A stretch of DNA of 64,000 nucleotides from assembly GCA_016401345.1 (NCBI GenBank), contig JAEACG010000006.1, positions 1 through 64,000 of the forward strand. The letters run 5' to 3'. The notes beneath the pieces were generated by a model. It made no database searches, was not told the origin of the DNA, and was given only the letters and a program-made list of their open reading frames with translations. The DNA is from Fictibacillus nanhaiensis (GTDB taxonomy: Bacteria > Bacillota > Bacilli > Bacillales > Fictibacillaceae). Numbering within the stretch: position 1 is the first letter of the stretch; each line of letters opens with the position of its first letter. Below are positions 49,799-58,316 of the stretch, one piece after another. The position numbers and the translations under genes are program-made.

Positions 49799-50446
49799 AT
49801 GCGCTTTGACAACGAACAACTCAAGTTAATCATTTCAGGTGAACCAGTTGGTGTTGCTCATCCTTATGACACAAAAAACGAAGAAACAATAGAAGATCAT
49901 ATACTAGACTTGTTTGAATCTCTAAAAAAATCGAATTCTGTTGATTGTTTTGGAGAATTTGATCACTATGGCAGTGGGTATGCATCTTACGTAGAAATTT
50001 TCTGTGTTAAAAAAGGTGGGCGCAGCATCATCCAAAAAGAAACCAAGAAATATTACGAAAAAGACGATGTTTGGGTTACTTCCACAGGTTATACAGGTGT
50101 TGTCTTATATGTTAACAGGTTAGCTCCAGTTGTTATATTCTCAAAAGATGAACGCTATAAAGAAAAGAATGAATCAGTAAAAGCTCGATATAGTTACGAA
50201 ACTTTTAGCAAAAATCATTCTTTTGCAGAACTAAGTGAAGACTTTGGGAAGCTACCTTTTGGAGATTGGGATAACGAATTTAACGAAATTCAAGCCACCC
50301 TCAAAAAATATGGGTATTCTTTTTTAGAGAAAGAATATCTAGAACAAGAACTTCCGTTTAAAGCCGATATCCCTACGCTACTTTGCATTCCTGATCTTGG
50401 AGGCAAGTATAAGATATTTGATAGCCTTTTTTACTGGTCAGATTAG
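49799..50446 (+). CDS. Hypothetical protein, 215 residues
   Basis: A soluble protein without signal or membrane segment and with no family I recognise. It is rich in aromatic and acidic residues, with FGEFDHYGSGYASYVEIFCV near 57 and a conserved-looking FGDWDNEFNEIQATLKKYGY near 160, and ends FDSLFYWSD. AAAGGAAGTG lies upstream. It resembles immunity-type proteins in size and composition, but there is no toxin next to it. The next gene follows after 39 bases. Confidence 0.6.
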   Translation: MRFDNEQLKLIISGEPVGVAHPYDTKNEETIEDHILDLFESLKKSNSVDCFGEFDHYGSGYASYVEIFCVKKGGRSIIQKETKKYYEKDDVWVTSTGYTGVVLYVNRLAPVVIFSKDERYKEKNESVKARYSYETFSKNHSFAELSEDFGKLPFGDWDNEFNEIQATLKKYGYSFLEKEYLEQELPFKADIPTLLCIPDLGGKYKIFDSLFYWSD

Positions 50447-50485
50447 AATGATTGATTAAAAATAAAATTGAAAGGAAAGATTCGT

Positions 50486-50731
50486 ATGTATCTTTTATTA
50501 TCGATTGTGTTAAGTGGTTTGTTAGGTGCATTCTTACTTATGTTTGGTCCAGTATTTGGGGGAGTGATTGCTTTTGCGATTATCGTAGGTTGTTTATTTA
50601 GAGGAATTTACCTTCTAAATGACCTTCACCAAAGAATTTCCAAAATTGCTCCTAAAAAAGATAAAGTTAAAGACGCTTATGAGGATTACATGAAAGAAAA
50701 AGCAAAAAGAGAAGAAAACAAATCCTTATAG
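50486..50731 (+). CDS. Small membrane protein, 81 residues
   Basis: Start at ATG 50486 with AAAGGAAAG six bases upstream. Residues 1-42 form two adjacent hydrophobic helices (LLLSIVLSGLLGAFLLMFG and VIAFAIIVGCLF), followed by a strongly charged lysine-rich tail. No family is recognised. It ends before a bidirectional terminator. Confidence 0.6.
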   Translation: MYLLLSIVLSGLLGAFLLMFGPVFGGVIAFAIIVGCLFRGIYLLNDLHQRISKIAPKKDKVKDAYEDYMKEKAKREENKSL

Positions 50732-50741
50732 AGGGAAAGAA

Positions 50742-50778
50742 AAACTGCACCCTATCCATATAGAGTGCAGTTTCTTTA
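50742..50778. terminator. Bidirectional terminator
   Basis: AAACTGCAC / GTGCAGTTT 9-bp stem between the small membrane gene (+) and deoD (-). Confidence 0.8.
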
Positions 50779-50782
50779 TTAT

Positions 50783-51493
50783 TTAGTCTTGAGTACTCAC
50801 AACTTCCAAAGCCATCTCAATCATGTCGTTGAACGTGGTTTGGCGCTCTTCAGATGTTGTTTCTTCACCTGTGAAGATGTGGTCACTTACAGTCAAGATA
50901 GACAACGCGTTCACACCGTATTTCGCTGCGATCGTGTAAAGTGCTGTTGTTTCCATTTCAACTGCTAGCACACCGTTATCTGCAAGTTTTTTCACGATAT
51001 CCATGCTGTCGCGGTAGAAAAGATCAGCTGTTAATACGTTACCAGCTTTGATCTTCAATCCTTTTGCTGTTCCAGCTTCATACGCTTTTCTTAAAAGATC
51101 GAAGTTTGCGCAAGGTGCGAAGTCGATGTTAGGAAACGTCAAGTGGTTCATGCGAGAATCCGTTGATGCTGTCATCGCAAGGATTACGTCACGCACTTTT
51201 ACGTCTTGTTGAATCGCGCCACATGTACCAACGCGGATCAAGTTTTTTACGCCATATTCACGAATCAATTCGTTTGTGTAGATTCCGATTGATGGGATCC
51301 CCATGCCTGTCCCTTGAACAGATACGCGTTTTCCTTTGTATGTTCCTGTGAATCCAAGCATGCCGCGTACTTCGTTGTAGCATGTTACGTCTTCTAAAAA
51401 TGTTTCTGCAATATATTTTGCACGAAGCGGATCCCCTGGTAATAGGATGCTTTCTGCGATTTCACCTTGTTTAGCTCCGATATGAATACTCAT
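50783..51493 (-). CDS. deoD: Purine nucleoside phosphorylase, DeoD type
   Basis: 236 residues, full length for hexameric DeoD enzymes. Landmarks: [20 protein letters not shown] at the start, the phosphate-binding [14 protein letters not shown] near 60, RVGTCGAIQ near 87, the ribose-binding VEMETTALY near 179 and [10 protein letters not shown] with the catalytic Asp near 204. It splits purine (deoxy)nucleosides with phosphate into base and (deoxy)ribose-1-phosphate. A strong ribosome site is separated from the ATG by a hairpin (see 51500-51538). The PbuE-like exporter follows upstream on the same strand, fitting a purine theme. Confidence 0.93.
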   Translation of the reverse strand: MSIHIGAKQGEIAESILLPGDPLRAKYIAETFLEDVTCYNEVRGMLGFTGTYKGKRVSVQGTGMGIPSIGIYTNELIREYGVKNLIRVGTCGAIQQDVKVRDVILAMTASTDSRMNHLTFPNIDFAPCANFDLLRKAYEAGTAKGLKIKAGNVLTADLFYRDSMDIVKKLADNGVLAVEMETTALYTIAAKYGVNALSILTVSDHIFTGEETTSEERQTTFNDMIEMALEVVSTQD

Positions 51494-51499
51494 TTGTTC

Positions 51500-51538
51500 A
51501 CCATTACATCGTTACGATTGTAATGGTTTCACCTCCTC
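51500..51538 (-). promoter_or_regulatory. deoD: deoD leader: ribosome site separated from start codon by a hairpin
   Basis: Reading the minus strand, GAGGAGGTG (51530-51538) is followed by a hairpin (51500-51527): ACCATTAC / GTAATGGT, one bulged A, then ATCG / CGAT with a 3-base loop. Six bases later comes the ATG. Linear spacing is far too long for initiation, but folding the hairpin leaves roughly ten bases between the GGAGG core and the ATG. Confidence 0.6.
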
Positions 51539-51596
51539 AAAAGATTGTAACTTACCAAAAATTTCTCTACCTTCATCATGCCATAGTTTTCGCAAC

Positions 51597-52769
51597 CTAG
51601 CTAATAGTATGTGCAGATTCTGAAGACGGGCGTGCTTTTTTTGTCATAGAAAGCACAGCGGTTCCGAGTGCTAATATGATCAGCAGTCCGCCGACCGTTG
51701 CGTTGTTCTCGACAGATGCGTTCTCAATCACGATTCCGCCGATCATGGACCCGAACGCGATTCCGAAATGAAGCGCCGAGTTGTTCAGACTCTGCTGAAT
51801 GTCGGATGTTTCAGGTGATGACTCGATCAGATAGCTCTGCATCGCTGGCGTAATCGCCCAGCTGAGCATGCTCCAGATCACCATGACCACTAAAAATAGC
51901 GGAAAAGCAAACGTTGTATAAGGAATCATAAAGATTGAGATCGCAAAAACAATAATAACGCCAATAATCGTAGGTTTTGTGCCGAATTTGTCAGCGAGCA
52001 TACCGCCAATTCCACCGCCAAAGACCGCCGCGACACCGAATATTAAGTATACGATGCTGACCCATGTTCCGTTAAGTCCAAGCGTCATTTTTAAAAACGG
52101 AGTCAGGTATCCGTATAACGTTAGATGACCAGCTAAGAACAGGAATGATGTGATCTGAGCAAACAAGATTCGTCTGTTTTTTAATGTGCGTAGCTGTTCA
52201 CTGATCGGAATCGCCGGTTTTGGAGCCAACGTATTCATGAAGAAATGCACACCGAGTATGGATAGAACGGTAAGTGCTGTGATTAGGATAAATGGTGCGC
52301 GCCAACCGAACGCATTTCCGAGCATTAAGCCGACCGGAATGCCGAGTACGAGCGAAGCACTGATTCCCATGAACACAACACCAATCGCGCGAGCTCGATA
52401 TTTTTCTTCCACGATGTTAGATGCCATCGTCACACAGAGTACGACGAGCAACGAACCACTGACCGCGGATAAAATTCGAGCTATGAGCAGCATAGAATAC
52501 GTCTGACTTACGATAACAAGTGCGTTTCCTATTAGGAACACAAATAAAGAAATGATCGTTAGCCGTTTTCTCTCGATGTGAGCGGTCATCGTAAGCAGGA
52601 TGGGTGCCGCGATAGCGAACACGAGTGAGAAGATCGTGATCAGAAAGCCCGCCTTACCGAGACTAACATCAAGATCGTCAGCAATCAGGTCAAGGATGCC
52701 ACCGATAATCAGCTCGACCATCCCAACCACGAACGAGACGATCGTTAACAAATAAACACGTTTGTTCAT
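51597..52769 (-). CDS. pbuE: MFS transporter, PbuE-like purine exporter
   Basis: A 390-residue 12-span DHA1-type major facilitator. It aligns over its length with what I know of B. subtilis PbuE: VGMVELIIGGILDLIADDL at the start, IERKRLTIISLFVF in the loop 2-3 region, YRARAIGVVFMGISASLVLG near 129 and AMQSYLIESSPETSDIQQS near 310. PbuE exports hypoxanthine and adenine. In B. subtilis it is governed by an adenine riboswitch, but I see no purine aptamer here. AGAAGGTAG precedes the ATG. Its position beside deoD supports a purine role. Confidence 0.72.
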   Translation of the reverse strand: MNKRVYLLTIVSFVVGMVELIIGGILDLIADDLDVSLGKAGFLITIFSLVFAIAAPILLTMTAHIERKRLTIISLFVFLIGNALVIVSQTYSMLLIARILSAVSGSLLVVLCVTMASNIVEEKYRARAIGVVFMGISASLVLGIPVGLMLGNAFGWRAPFILITALTVLSILGVHFFMNTLAPKPAIPISEQLRTLKNRRILFAQITSFLFLAGHLTLYGYLTPFLKMTLGLNGTWVSIVYLIFGVAAVFGGGIGGMLADKFGTKPTIIGVIIVFAISIFMIPYTTFAFPLFLVVMVIWSMLSWAITPAMQSYLIESSPETSDIQQSLNNSALHFGIAFGSMIGGIVIENASVENNATVGGLLIILALGTAVLSMTKKARPSSESAHTIS

Positions 52770-52795
52770 ATTTATCTACCTTCTTTTATATAAAA

Positions 52796-52815
52796 GTTAC
52801 CCCTTTAATGGTAAC
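52796..52815. promoter_or_regulatory. Inverted repeat upstream of the PbuE-like gene
   Basis: GTTACC-N8-GGTAAC lies 27 bases before the start codon, followed on the minus strand by T-rich sequence. It could be a repressor operator or a small attenuator. Confidence 0.4.
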
Positions 52816-52870
52816 TCATTTTAAGGGTGATATCAATCATAAGTTTCAGAACAGTTTTGTAAGAAATAAT

Positions 52871-52896
52871 CGTTTATTTTATGGATAATAAAGGAA
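52871..52896 (+). promoter_or_regulatory. Conserved element upstream of LXG toxin 3
   Basis: CGTTTATTTTATGGATAATA followed by AAGGAA. The last 15 bases equal those at 36916-36930 before LXG toxin 2. GATAAT may be the -10 box. Confidence 0.5.
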
Positions 52897-52953
52897 AATA
52901 ATTAGAGGGAATATTTGAAAAAGAAAATACGATAAAAGAGAGGTCCATGGTAG

Positions 52954-54465
52954 ATGGGGAGTAAAGTGTACGAGGCTTCAACCTTGAAAGCGGCAACCAG
53001 AGAACGAGCCAAACAGTATGTTAAGTTAAAGGGCCAATTTAAGACATTAAAAAAAGAGTTTGAAAAAATTGTTGGTAATACTGAGTTTCGAGGCCATGGT
53101 GCGGAAGCGATTAAAGGATTTTACCAAGGACAGATAGATGTCGTGGATGCTTGGATTCTGTTCATTGATATGAATGTAGAATTTTTTAATAAGATACCTG
53201 AAGATATGGCAGATGTAGACCTTTCTGAAGATACGGTCGTGCAGGTACCGTTTCTGGAGGATAGTGTTGAACCAGCTGGGAGAATGGCAAAGGAAATAGT
53301 CACTGATCAACAAGATGCTCTTCAGCGTATTTTTAAGGGAATCGCCGATCTAGTCCCTCTGACAGTCTTCTCCAAAGATGCATTCGACAGCAATATGGAC
53401 CAAGCTGAAAAGAAAAGGGTACAAACCGTCGATAAAGTAAATGAGCTGGACAATAGGTTGTCACAAGAGTATGCAAGTTCTCAAACTCAAGAGCAGTATA
53501 TTTTCGCACTATATTCACAGTTGATGGAGGCCACTCGCAAAGGAGAGGACATCTCACCACTTTATTTCGATGCAGAAGCTTATCAAACAAGCAAAGCTTA
53601 CCAAGTTCATGCTGAATCCATAGGGATTACTACCACATCTGTTAAGCAAGGGGAAAACGGAAAAGCACCACAAATTGAAATTAAAAACAATGAATTGCAA
53701 AACTCCGGAGATGTGGCTGTTGTCAAAACCGTTGAAGTCTTTGATGAAATCGAAGGCAAAACGAACGGAACGTATTACTTATACGAAAATGGCCAAATTA
53801 TTTGGAAACATCCCACGCAAACGGGTAAAGTTGTTTATAAAGAAGTGGATGAAGTACCAGAAAGCCGAGTTGGTGGCGTAGAAGAACTTGATTCAGCTTT
53901 TGATGGAACAGGGCTTGCATTCTTGGGGTGGCTTCATCCGAAAGATGTATTAAAGAAATCCGTGAAATTGGTCATAAAAAGAGGCGGTAAAACAACTGTC
54001 AAGAAGCTCTCCAAAAAAGAAATTAAAGAAGTGTCCGCAAAACGCTTTGTGTACGATAAGAAGACAGGTATGTGGGTAGATAAGAATGGAAAGCCGTTGG
54101 GGAATGTTAAGAACAATCAATTAAGTCCATCAAATTATCCAAATCCAGACCCACCAATGTCTTTACCACCAGTAAAGTATAAACCGGAAACAATAGATGA
54201 AGTTATTAGAATGCGGCAGGGAAAAGGACCAACAACTAAAATGACACATGGTGACAAAAATATTGAAGCACACCATAGACGACAAGTCCCTGTGAAAAAT
54301 GGAGGGAAATTAGATGAATTAGAACAAAGTACACATAGAGGTGGAGGAAATCATACACGTCATGATAAACCTAGCCAATTAACTCCTTCTCAAAGAGCTA
54401 AGGAAATTAGAGAACATTACAAAAAAAGAGGGAATGAATATATAATTCCAGGTGAAGGGATTTAA
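52954..54465 (+). CDS. LXG-domain polymorphic toxin 3 with HNH-type nuclease tip
   Basis: 503 residues. The LXG helical domain (1-215) begins MGSKVYEASTLKAATRERAK and matches toxin 2 closely. A short pre-toxin region follows, with a YD-like strand (GTYYLYENGQIIWKHPTQTG near 272). The C-terminal ~95 residues carry IEAHHRRQVPV (His440, His441), HRGGGNHTRH (His461, His467, His470) and a basic helix, fitting an HNH nuclease. The tip-encoding DNA is more AT-rich than the front. AGAGAGGT precedes the ATG. The SUKH gene 15 bases downstream should be its immunity gene. Confidence 0.85.
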   Translation: MGSKVYEASTLKAATRERAKQYVKLKGQFKTLKKEFEKIVGNTEFRGHGAEAIKGFYQGQIDVVDAWILFIDMNVEFFNKIPEDMADVDLSEDTVVQVPFLEDSVEPAGRMAKEIVTDQQDALQRIFKGIADLVPLTVFSKDAFDSNMDQAEKKRVQTVDKVNELDNRLSQEYASSQTQEQYIFALYSQLMEATRKGEDISPLYFDAEAYQTSKAYQVHAESIGITTTSVKQGENGKAPQIEIKNNELQNSGDVAVVKTVEVFDEIEGKTNGTYYLYENGQIIWKHPTQTGKVVYKEVDEVPESRVGGVEELDSAFDGTGLAFLGWLHPKDVLKKSVKLVIKRGGKTTVKKLSKKEIKEVSAKRFVYDKKTGMWVDKNGKPLGNVKNNQLSPSNYPNPDPPMSLPPVKYKPETIDEVIRMRQGKGPTTKMTHGDKNIEAHHRRQVPVKNGGKLDELEQSTHRGGGNHTRHDKPSQLTPSQRAKEIREHYKKRGNEYIIPGEGI

Positions 54466-54480
54466 AAGGAGGAGAAGTTA

Positions 54481-54915
54481 GTGACTAGAGATGAAGTTGC
54501 AAATTTATTAGGTAAAATTTTGAATAAAGAAGTTGGAAATTTAGATAATCCTTCAACAAATGATTGGACACATTTAGAAAAGAAATTTGGTTGTCAATTT
54601 CCTGAAGAATTTAAGTATTTTATTGAACTGATGTCTGTATATGTTTTTCCAGGAGACATTCTAAATGTTTCTATTGGCAATACAAATGGGAATGACACTA
54701 TTGAATTTACCTATGACTATGAAATGAAACAGGGTGTTTGGAAGGAAGATTTAATACCATTTTATAGTATAGGGAATGGGGACTACTTTTGCCTTCATGC
54801 AAAAGAGTGTCCCAACACTGCCGTCTATTATTATTCGCATGAAGAATCAAGTATTGAAAAAGAAGCAGACAGCTTTGAAGAATGGTTAAATCAGTTACCA
54901 TCATTTTTAAGTTGA
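54481..54915 (+). CDS. SMI1/KNR4 (SUKH-1) immunity protein of LXG toxin 3
   Basis: 144 residues from a GTG start behind AAAAGGAGGAG. SUKH blocks: WTHLEKKFGCQFPEEFKYFIE near 26-46, LIPFYSIGNGDYFCLHA near 88, YYYSHEESSIEKEADSFEEW near 113. It directly follows the nuclease toxin, so it is the cognate inhibitor by position. Confidence 0.87.
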   Translation: MTRDEVANLLGKILNKEVGNLDNPSTNDWTHLEKKFGCQFPEEFKYFIELMSVYVFPGDILNVSIGNTNGNDTIEFTYDYEMKQGVWKEDLIPFYSIGNGDYFCLHAKECPNTAVYYYSHEESSIEKEADSFEEWLNQLPSFLS

Positions 54916-55027
54916 TCAAAATAATAAATATAAACGAAATCATAAATAGACCCGATATTCCATCTTCCCGGTAGGTATTGCAAGAATTATAATGGATACA
55001 TACACAGAAAAAGGGGACATGGGGATT

Positions 55028-55375
55028 ATGACAGACATTTTATGGACGATTTACTTAGGGATTCTCGGTGCTTTTGCAATTGGTTACCTTATAAAAGGCG
55101 GCTACAAAACAAACTCTGCAAAACTAGACTTTGCGATTTCAACCATCACGTGGATAGGGTTGTTTGGTTATGTAACAAGTAACGAGCTGTTAACACCGCT
55201 CGTATGGAAGTTTGTTTTCTGTGGTGGCCTTATTTGGGATCTAGCGTACGGACTTAAAAAGTTTAATGAAGATGCGAACGAGATTCCTAGAGCCGCTCGC
55301 CCAGCGGTATTCGGTATTACGGCATTAATTATGATCGGTCCACTCTATTATGGTCTGTTTCAATACGCGTTTTAA
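55028..55375 (+). CDS. Membrane protein, 115 residues
   Basis: Start at ATG 55028 because AAAAAGGGGACATGGGG lies upstream; an earlier in-frame ATG adds only a charged stretch. Four hydrophobic segments alternate with short loops (ILWTIYLGILGAFAIGYLI first, ITALIMIGPLYYGLFQYAF last). No family is recognised. It is followed 16 bases later by the TPR gene, so they may be co-transcribed. Confidence 0.65.
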   Translation: MTDILWTIYLGILGAFAIGYLIKGGYKTNSAKLDFAISTITWIGLFGYVTSNELLTPLVWKFVFCGGLIWDLAYGLKKFNEDANEIPRAARPAVFGITALIMIGPLYYGLFQYAF

Positions 55376-55391
55376 CTATAAGAAAAGGTAG

Positions 55392-56318
55392 ATGTTTCCT
55401 ATCAGTACGAATAAAGAAGCGATTCAGCAGCTAGAAGAAAATAACGTAGATCAAGCGATGAAGCTATTTCATAAAGCTGTACTTGAAAAGAGAGATATTC
55501 AATCGCTAACGAACTTAGCATGGGTGATTTGGCGTGAAGAAGATGACTTAGAGCGTGCATTTTCACTTGCATCAGAAGCCGTTGATCTCCGCCCTATTTC
55601 TCATTTTCCATACAGTTTGTGTGGGGAACTTTTATTAGAAAATAAACGTTATGAAGATGCGTTAACAATGTTACAGCAAGCCATTTCAATTGAACCAACT
55701 AATATCACTTATCATAACTTAGGTGTAGCTTATTATTATCTTGGAGAAACCGCTAAAGCAGCCACTCACTTCGGACTAGCAGCTGGTAAATCTGACTATA
55801 CGCTGTACAATCAGGTAAAATGTTTGATAGAACTAGGAGAAAAGGGTGAAGCTCTGGGTTTAACCCAAACTTTTGATGAAAATGCCGAAGATTTTATAGG
55901 TACGATAGACCTTGCTGAATTGTATGCAGAGATTGGATTGCACGAAGAAGCTATTTATTGGTTTGAAAAAGGATGGAACGAATATTATTTACAGCCAAAT
56001 TGGGTTGGGATGTATGTCTATTGTCTCTTACAGAGAAAACTAGAAACCGAAGCAAACAATACGATACAAGAATTTCTTCGCTACAAAAAACAAGAAATAC
56101 TAGATACAGAAAAAGAAGAATTAGAAGAAGACTGGACTGAAGAGGATAAGCAGGAAATTATCATTAGGCTTACAAACGAAATTCAAGAGTTGGAAAGCAT
56201 GCTCCAGGGAGTTAAGGACGGAATTCTGCCAACGGTTATTTTAGAGCCATCTCCAGAAAGAGACTGTTACCTTTTCGGCTGTGAACGCCATCAACATCCT
56301 GAATATAAAGACTCGTGA
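55392..56318 (+). CDS. Tetratricopeptide-repeat protein
   Basis: A 308-residue soluble protein made of TPR helices from residue 10 to ~200 (NNVDQAMKLFHKAVLEKRD, LLLENKRYEDALTMLQQAI, NLGVAYYYLGETAKAATHF), then a glutamate-rich coiled region and a short cysteine-containing end (DCYLFGCERHQH). The Cys-x5-Cys-x2-His arrangement near the end could bind a metal. TPR proteins mediate protein contacts; the partner is unknown. The ribosome site (AAAAGGT) is close to the ATG. Confidence 0.78.
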   Translation: MFPISTNKEAIQQLEENNVDQAMKLFHKAVLEKRDIQSLTNLAWVIWREEDDLERAFSLASEAVDLRPISHFPYSLCGELLLENKRYEDALTMLQQAISIEPTNITYHNLGVAYYYLGETAKAATHFGLAAGKSDYTLYNQVKCLIELGEKGEALGLTQTFDENAEDFIGTIDLAELYAEIGLHEEAIYWFEKGWNEYYLQPNWVGMYVYCLLQRKLETEANNTIQEFLRYKKQEILDTEKEELEEDWTEEDKQEIIIRLTNEIQELESMLQGVKDGILPTVILEPSPERDCYLFGCERHQHPEYKDS

Positions 56319-56353
56319 GACGAGAGGCTCTTTCCAAAAGAGTCTCTTTTTTA
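56317..56353 (+). terminator. Rho-independent terminator after the TPR gene
   Basis: An imperfect GAGAC..CTCTTT / AAAGAGTCTC stem followed by six T. Confidence 0.7.
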
Positions 56354-56461
56354 AGTTCAAAAGAAATCGTCATGTATTGAACAAGCCTTCCATATAGTAG
56401 TAATAATCATCATACAAGTGCTTCTTATGTGAGAAATGCCTGTGATTAGAGGAGGGGTCAA

Positions 56462-57301
56462 ATGCTTCATATTGTGGCTTGCATCAAGCAGGTGCCGGAT
56501 ACGAAGATCATCAAGATGAACCCGAAGACGAATACGATGGACCGCGCCAGTGCGCCTGCGATACTTAATCCATACGACGCGCATGCGGTAGAAGAAGCGG
56601 TGCGTCTGAAAAAGAGATACGGTGGGACGGTTTCAGTGCTAACGATGGGACCTCCGCCAGCGGTAAAAGCGATCAAAAAATGCATCGAGATCGGGGCAGA
56701 CGAAGGGTATATGATCTCAGACCGAGCGTTCGCCGGAGCGGATACACTTGCGACGAGCTATGCACTTACGAAAGCAATAGAGAAAATCTCGCAAATCCAG
56801 CCGGTCGATCTAATCATCTGCGGAAAGATGACGATCGACGGTGATACGGGACAAGTTGGGCCAGGAATCGCACGCCGATTAGACATGCCACCACTCACTT
56901 CGGTCAAAAAAGTAAAAGAGATCAACGTGGAAGAAGGGTATGCGATCGTTCACCGAAAGCTGGAGGATGGCTATGAAGTGATCCAATCGACGATGCCATT
57001 CTTGATGTCAGTGGAAAAAGAGATCAACGACGTTCCGTACTCGTCGATGACGAACATGCTGAAAGCGGCTCGCTATCAGCCGGTGATTTGGGCGGTCGCC
57101 GATCTAGAGGATGTGGAGAGAACACAGCTCGGACTGAAAGGCTCACCGACGATTGTTTCAAAAGTGTGGGCACCGACTAAACCGAGTGGCGGAGAGATGT
57201 TAGAAGGGGATGCAGCTGAGCAGACTGAAAAGCTCCTGAACCTTCTTTTAGAGAAAAAAGAATTGTTTGCGGTGAAGGGAGGGTCTGACGTTGAGCATTG
57301 A
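56462..57301 (+). CDS. fixA: Electron transfer flavoprotein beta subunit, FixA/EtfB
   Basis: 279 residues with the EtfB pattern: HIVACIKQVPDT at the start, NPYDAHAVEEAVRLK near 38, VSVLTMGPP near 60 and CGKMTIDGDTGQVGPGIA near 121. It forms the FAD/AMP- or FAD/FAD-binding heterodimer with the next gene's product. GAGGAGGGG precedes the ATG. First gene of a tightly packed four-gene fixABCX operon; its end overlaps the start of fixB by 11 bases. Confidence 0.88.
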   Translation: MLHIVACIKQVPDTKIIKMNPKTNTMDRASAPAILNPYDAHAVEEAVRLKKRYGGTVSVLTMGPPPAVKAIKKCIEIGADEGYMISDRAFAGADTLATSYALTKAIEKISQIQPVDLIICGKMTIDGDTGQVGPGIARRLDMPPLTSVKKVKEINVEEGYAIVHRKLEDGYEVIQSTMPFLMSVEKEINDVPYSSMTNMLKAARYQPVIWAVADLEDVERTQLGLKGSPTIVSKVWAPTKPSGGEMLEGDAAEQTEKLLNLLLEKKELFAVKGGSDVEH

Positions 57302-58316
57302 GGATTATTCAGGCGTTTGGGTGTTTATTGAGGTAAAAGACGGTGAGGTCGTACCGGTTTCGCTTGAGTTGTTAGGAGCGGGTAAGGAACTCTCAGACAA
57401 ACGTGGCACCGAGCTTGCTGGCGTATTGATCGGAGAGAACGTTACACATCTCGCTGACACGCTTTATGAATACGGAGCGGACACGGTTTATGTGTATGAT
57501 GACACTATTTTTAAAAACTACCGAACCGAATCGTACATGAAGGCATTGTTGGAATGCTGTCAAAAGCATAAGCCTGAAGTTATTTTATATGGTGCCACCT
57601 CAACTGGTAAGGACCTCGCTAGTGCCGTTGCGACGGACTTACCAACAGGACTCACCGCGGACTCTACCATTTTAGATATAGAAGAAGACACAGGTTTGCT
57701 GCTTGCGAGCCGACCAGCATTTGGCGGTAACATCATGGCAACGATTCTCTGTAAAAAGTATAGACCACAGATGGCGACGGTACGGCCAAAAGTGATGAGA
57801 GCACTGACGCCTGAACCGGGTCGAACAGGACAATTAATAGAAGAAACAGCTTCTATAAAAGAAGAAGACATTCGTACGAAGGTGCTCGAGATCGTGCAGT
57901 TCACGACGCAGAAGGTTCGGATTGATGAAGCCGATATTGTTGTTGCTGGCGGTAAAGGACTGGGCAGTGAGAAAGGATTCCAGGTAATTCATGATCTTGC
58001 TGAAACGCTAGGCGGAGCGGTTGGGGCGAGCCGTGATGTTGTGGAAGCCGGATGGGTCGAGCACCATCACCAAGTGGGTCAGACAGGATTAACCGTTACG
58101 CCAAAGATCTATTTTGCGATCGGCATTTCTGGAGCCATTCAACACATTGTTGGAATGCAGAACTCAGGGCTGATCATCGCGATCAATAACGACCCTGAAG
58201 CCCCGATTTTCCAGTCTAGTCATTACGGCATTGTTGGGGATGCCTTTGAAATCGTACCGCTTCTGATTCAACAGTTTAAACAAGCGTTTAACAAGGAGGT
58301 GGTAGATCATGTCTGA
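57291..58316 (+). CDS. fixB: Electron transfer flavoprotein alpha subunit, FixB/EtfA
   Basis: 341 residues from a TTG start with GGAGGG upstream, overlapping fixA. The C-terminal FAD domain is complete: VAGGKGLGSEKGF near 218, GASRDVVEAGW near 243, HQVGQTGLTVTPKIYFAIGI near 260, SGAIQHIVGM and INNDPEAPIFQ near 300. Together with FixA it passes electrons from an NADH-linked or acyl-CoA donor to FixC and FixX. Its stop overlaps the fixC start by eight bases. Confidence 0.9.
   Translation: MSIEDYSGVWVFIEVKDGEVVPVSLELLGAGKELSDKRGTELAGVLIGENVTHLADTLYEYGADTVYVYDDTIFKNYRTESYMKALLECCQKHKPEVILYGATSTGKDLASAVATDLPTGLTADSTILDIEEDTGLLLASRPAFGGNIMATILCKKYRPQMATVRPKVMRALTPEPGRTGQLIEETASIKEEDIRTKVLEIVQFTTQKVRIDEADIVVAGGKGLGSEKGFQVIHDLAETLGGAVGASRDVVEAGWVEHHHQVGQTGLTVTPKIYFAIGISGAIQHIVGMQNSGLIIAINNDPEAPIFQSSHYGIVGDAFEIVPLLIQQFKQAFNKEVVDHV

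Noticed and set aside
52770-52880. Adenine riboswitch before the PbuE-like gene
   Set aside because: The conserved purine aptamer core letters are absent; only a short inverted repeat is visible.
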